Shown piece after piece: positions 61,868 through 64,000 of a stretch of 64,000 nucleotides of DNA. The DNA is taken from NCBI GenBank assembly GCA_018402525.1, contig JAGYIR010000010.1, positions 434,001 through 498,000 of the forward strand, written 5' to 3'. The position numbers and the translations under genes are program-made. Each line of letters begins with the position of its first letter. Within the stretch, counting starts at the first letter, position 1. Origin of the DNA: Crocinitomicaceae bacterium. GTDB taxonomy: Bacteria > Bacteroidota > Bacteroidia > Flavobacteriales_D > Crocinitomicaceae. Under the pieces are notes generated by a model. It ran no database searches. It saw nothing but the letters and a program-made list of their open reading frames with translations, and was not told where the DNA came from.

Positions 61868-62626
61868 ATGAAGCTATACATCAATTCGAACGAATACATT
61901 GATACCCAATTTCCATTGGATCTTTCCATTCCTCTATCAAACACGCCTAAAAATCCAAGGGCATGGTACGTGGATACACCTGTATTTGAACCTGTACGAA
62001 CTGAACATTACACTGGTTCGGTAGAAGAGGGAGGAAGTGTAAACTTTAGAAATATTTTCTTTAATCCGCATGGACATGGGACACATACAGAATGCTTGGG
62101 ACATATAACACGAGAAGTGCACTCAGTGAATGCGACGCTCAAGGAATATTGGTTTAAAGCGAAACTGGTGACCATAGAACCTGATAAAATCAGGAATAAT
62201 GAAGGAGGTATTGACGATGTTATCACTGCGAATCAAATTTTAGCACTTGGCAGTTTAGAAGGATATGAAGCACTTGTTGTAAGAACACAACCAAATTTGG
62301 AAAATAAGAAGTCACTCAATTACTCGAATTCAAATCCTCCCTATTTTGATGTGAACTGCGCGAAAATTATAACGAAAGCAGGAATTCAGCACTTGCTAGT
62401 AGACCTTCCTTCTGTTGATCGGGAAAGTGATGGAGGAAGTTTAGCGTTTCATCATGCTTTTTGGGAAGTGCCTTCTAACCCAAACTTCATGCGGACAATT
62501 ACTGAACTCGTTTTTGTTGACGATTCAGTTGAGGATGGAACCTATATATTAAACCTGCAGGTGGCTCCTTTTGAAAATGACGCAGCTCCAAGTCGACCAG
62601 TACTCTATGAAATAAAAAAGGCTTGA
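61868..62626 (+). CDS. cyclase family hydrolase (kynurenine-formamidase-like)
   Basis: A 252-residue protein; ATG 61868 chosen over the TTG two codons upstream. The cyclase/metal-dependent hydrolase motif is HGHGTHTECLGH (HxGTHxDxP is the usual form, with Glu instead of Asp). FDVNCAKIITKAGIQHLLVDLPSVDRESDGG and AFHHAFWEVPSN are other conserved blocks. The family splits formyl or amide bonds, as in tryptophan degradation; no other kynurenine gene is nearby. Two neighbouring genes are unrelated. Confidence 0.88.
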   Translation: MKLYINSNEYIDTQFPLDLSIPLSNTPKNPRAWYVDTPVFEPVRTEHYTGSVEEGGSVNFRNIFFNPHGHGTHTECLGHITREVHSVNATLKEYWFKAKLVTIEPDKIRNNEGGIDDVITANQILALGSLEGYEALVVRTQPNLENKKSLNYSNSNPPYFDVNCAKIITKAGIQHLLVDLPSVDRESDGGSLAFHHAFWEVPSNPNFMRTITELVFVDDSVEDGTYILNLQVAPFENDAAPSRPVLYEIKKA

Positions 62627-62647
62627 ACCAAAATTCAAGCCTTTTTT
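62620..62647 (+). terminator. terminator of the cyclase-family gene
   Basis: GGCTTGAA (62620-62627), 6-nt loop, TTCAAGCC (62634-62641), then T6. The stem contains the TGA stop codon. Confidence 0.85.
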
Positions 62648-62998
62648 AGTAATAAGTTAATTTTTAAGTAGTATTAACAACAAACATTCTCTTCCGAGAA
62701 ACTAAACTTTTAAACTAGAAACAAAAAATCAGGAATTTTCTTCAAGCTTGCCGAAGCAGCCTTGAAAAAATGAAGGATTAAGAACTGTTATACTCTTTAA
62801 TCAAACTAGAAAATGAAACTGCCTCTCCAAGCAGTGTAAAACCTTCATTGTATTTCAAAGCGAAACTTAAAGAAAATTTCCTGACATTTCTCCTTATTTC
62901 TTATATCAAGTATACAAACTTAATTTCGACTGAAAGTTGTCAAATGAATATTCTCCAAGTACGGATGAATATTAAGGCAATTTGGTTTATTTTTGAAT
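62648..62998. other. 351-bp gap without a recognisable gene
   Basis: AT-rich. I see no ORF with plausible coding character, no tRNA and no strong hairpin. A weak pair AATGAAGG and CCTTCATT lies about 80 bp apart (62769 and 62855), and several -7-like strings occur by chance. It separates a convergent gene pair, so no promoter is required here. Confidence 0.6.
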
Positions 62999-63742
62999 TT
63001 AGATATTCTCTAAACGCTTGAAGAATAGATCTCTTTTAGCTGGAGACAAAGGAACTTCGGACCCATCTTTCATCACCACAGCGCCACCATTCTTTTTATC
63101 ATAGCGGTCAACATAGTCTATATTGATAAGGTGTGATTGTTGCACGCGCAAGAAGTTATGCGCCGACAATAGTGTTTCGTACTCCTTCAAGGTTTTAGAA
63201 ACAAGTATTTTCTTATTGTCCTTCAAAAAGAACGATGTATAATTTCTGTCAGCTTCGCAACGAATGATCTGGTCCAATTCCACTACGTGCACGCTTTCTT
63301 GAGTTTTCAGAACCAAACGTCTTTTTTCGGTAGGCTGAATATTGCTCTGCAATGCTTCAAATTGACTTGGTTCTTTCTTATCGTCTACTGTTTCAATGGC
63401 TTTTTCCAAGGCGGCTTTTAACTCAGCTGTATCAACTGGTTTAAGTAAATAATCTAGTGCACTAAACTTAATCGCTTTGATAGCAAATTCTTCATGTGCA
63501 GTAATAAAAATCACTTCAAAAGTCTTGTTTTCTATTGATCGAATCACATCGAACCCTGTTCCATCAGGCATCTGAATGTCAATGAAAACAATGTCCGGCT
63601 GATGTTTTTCAATCGCCTCAATTCCAGATTGCACGTTTTCACCTTCAGGAATTGTTTGGACATCAAACCCAAATGAATCAATCATACGAGCGATGAGTTC
63701 TCGCGTTCTATTTTCATCGTCAATGATTAAGACTTTCTTCAT
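62999..63742 (-). CDS. LytTR-type response regulator
   Basis: A 247-residue protein. N-terminal receiver domain with phosphoacceptor Asp in DIVFIDIQMPDGTGF and Lys in YLLKPVDTAEL. The C-terminal LytTR DNA-binding domain (about 150-247) has the usual RCEADRNYTSFFLKDNKKIL and FLRVQQSHLINIDYV. It binds DNA as a transcription regulator downstream of the sensor kinase encoded 4 bp upstream. Targets not seen in the window. Confidence 0.95.
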   Translation of the reverse strand: MKKVLIIDDENRTRELIARMIDSFGFDVQTIPEGENVQSGIEAIEKHQPDIVFIDIQMPDGTGFDVIRSIENKTFEVIFITAHEEFAIKAIKFSALDYLLKPVDTAELKAALEKAIETVDDKKEPSQFEALQSNIQPTEKRRLVLKTQESVHVVELDQIIRCEADRNYTSFFLKDNKKILVSKTLKEYETLLSAHNFLRVQQSHLINIDYVDRYDKKNGGAVVMKDGSEVPLSPAKRDLFFKRLENI

Positions 63743-63746
63743 ACGG

Positions 63747-64000
63747 TTAACTTAGTTGTTTGTGATCAATAGTGTAAGGTAACGAAATTAATACTTTTGT
63801 TCCAGTTTCCAATGCTTTATTGTAATCTTCAACCAACAATTTACCATCGGTTTTGTTCTTTTTATTCAAATTTTTGATACGCTCACTGGTAATGTCCATC
63901 GCCATGCTTTTGTGCGCAGACCCCTTTTTATTGGCTCTAGCATTCTTTCGACCTATCCCGTTATCTTCAATGCTGATACAGAGCATGTTGCTTTCTTTCG
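63747..64000 (-). CDS. LytS-type sensor histidine kinase, C-terminal fragment (cut by window end)
   Basis: The frame stays open to the window edge at 64000. Only the end of the ATPase domain is visible: SIEDNGIGRKNARANK (G1 box) and SMAMDITSERIKNLNKKNKTDG, then a last strand TGTKVLISLPYTID. This is the typical pattern of the two-component kinase paired with LytTR regulators. The stop lies 4 bp before the regulator start, so the pair is one operon. The sensor part is outside the window. Confidence 0.88.
   Translation of the reverse strand, partial: KESNMLCISIEDNGIGRKNARANKKGSAHKSMAMDITSERIKNLNKKNKTDGKLLVEDYNKALETGTKVLISLPYTIDHKQLS

Noticed and set aside
62915-62922. TAAGTTTG -7 box on the minus strand in the final gap
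   Set aside because: No gene follows in that direction; such 6-of-8 strings occur often in AT-rich DNA.

Overview
The window reads as a chromosomal segment of a low-GC member of the Bacteroidota, most likely order Flavobacteriales. A Crocinitomicaceae-type genome is my guess from gene style, not something the sequence proves. The evidence is a C-terminal type IX secretion (T9SS) sorting domain, GLPGLI and TonB-dependent receptor pairs with carboxypeptidase-like N-terminal domains, a HYC_CC_PP-like protein, many SPII lipoproteins, weak Shine-Dalgarno signals, and many copies of the Bacteroidota promoter -7 box (TAnnTTTG). The clearest of these is the perfect TTTG-N19-TATCTTTG before the initiator tRNA.

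Layout. 1-6.1 kb: end of a T9SS cargo gene, two SpoIIE/PP2C phosphatases, a YbjQ-family gene followed by an unlisted 43-residue membrane peptide, and a vWA-like exported protein. 6.2-14.1 kb: metK, a lipoprotein, then a minus-strand metal-associated set (HYC_CC_PP-like protein, TonB receptor with a CC motif in its plug, HMA protein) followed by a large membrane protein that joins a degenerate peptidase-like region to a lipase-like region. 14.1-21.5 kb: Nfu protein, methyltransferase, MNT/HEPN toxin-antitoxin pair, GLPGLI protein with its outer-membrane receptor, lipoproteins. 21.6-26.6 kb: initiator tRNA with terminator and hairpin repeats, small secreted proteins, an EF-hand protein, a membrane pyrophosphatase with an unusual cysteine-rich tail, thioredoxin. 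26.6-36.8 kb: LTA-synthase-like sulfatase-fold enzyme, GT9, thioesterase, phosphoglucose/phosphomannose isomerase, lipB and a serine hydrolase (both frameshifted here), Mrp and a NifU-domain carrier, and a secreted protein with thioester-like motifs. 37-42.4 kb: MBOAT/AlgX-like O-acetylation pair, frameshifted superoxide dismutase, amidohydrolase. 42.6-54.7 kb: LysE transporter, MORN-repeat protein, MarC, purN, an iodotyrosine-deiodinase-like flavoprotein, acpP-fabF-rnc, M48 protease, YraN, RsuA/RluB-type pseudouridine synthase. 54.7-64 kb: peptide-binding lipoprotein plus TonB receptor, methylmalonyl-CoA epimerase, HAD hydrolase, YceI, cyclase-family hydrolase, and a LytS/LytT-type two-component system cut by the window end.

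Most genes are core metabolism and envelope biology. The items most worth a second look are the cysteine-rich tail on the pyrophosphatase, the metal operon with the peptidase/lipase-like fusion behind it, the thioester-like secreted protein, the deiodinase-like enzyme, an unexplained strong hairpin at 41779-41837, and a set of promoters whose -7 box ends 4-6 nt before the start codon, suggesting leaderless mRNAs. Four genes or loci carry apparent single-base errors or mutations (lipB, serine hydrolase x3, superoxide dismutase, and possibly the tRNA), so local base accuracy should be checked before any of them is called a pseudogene.
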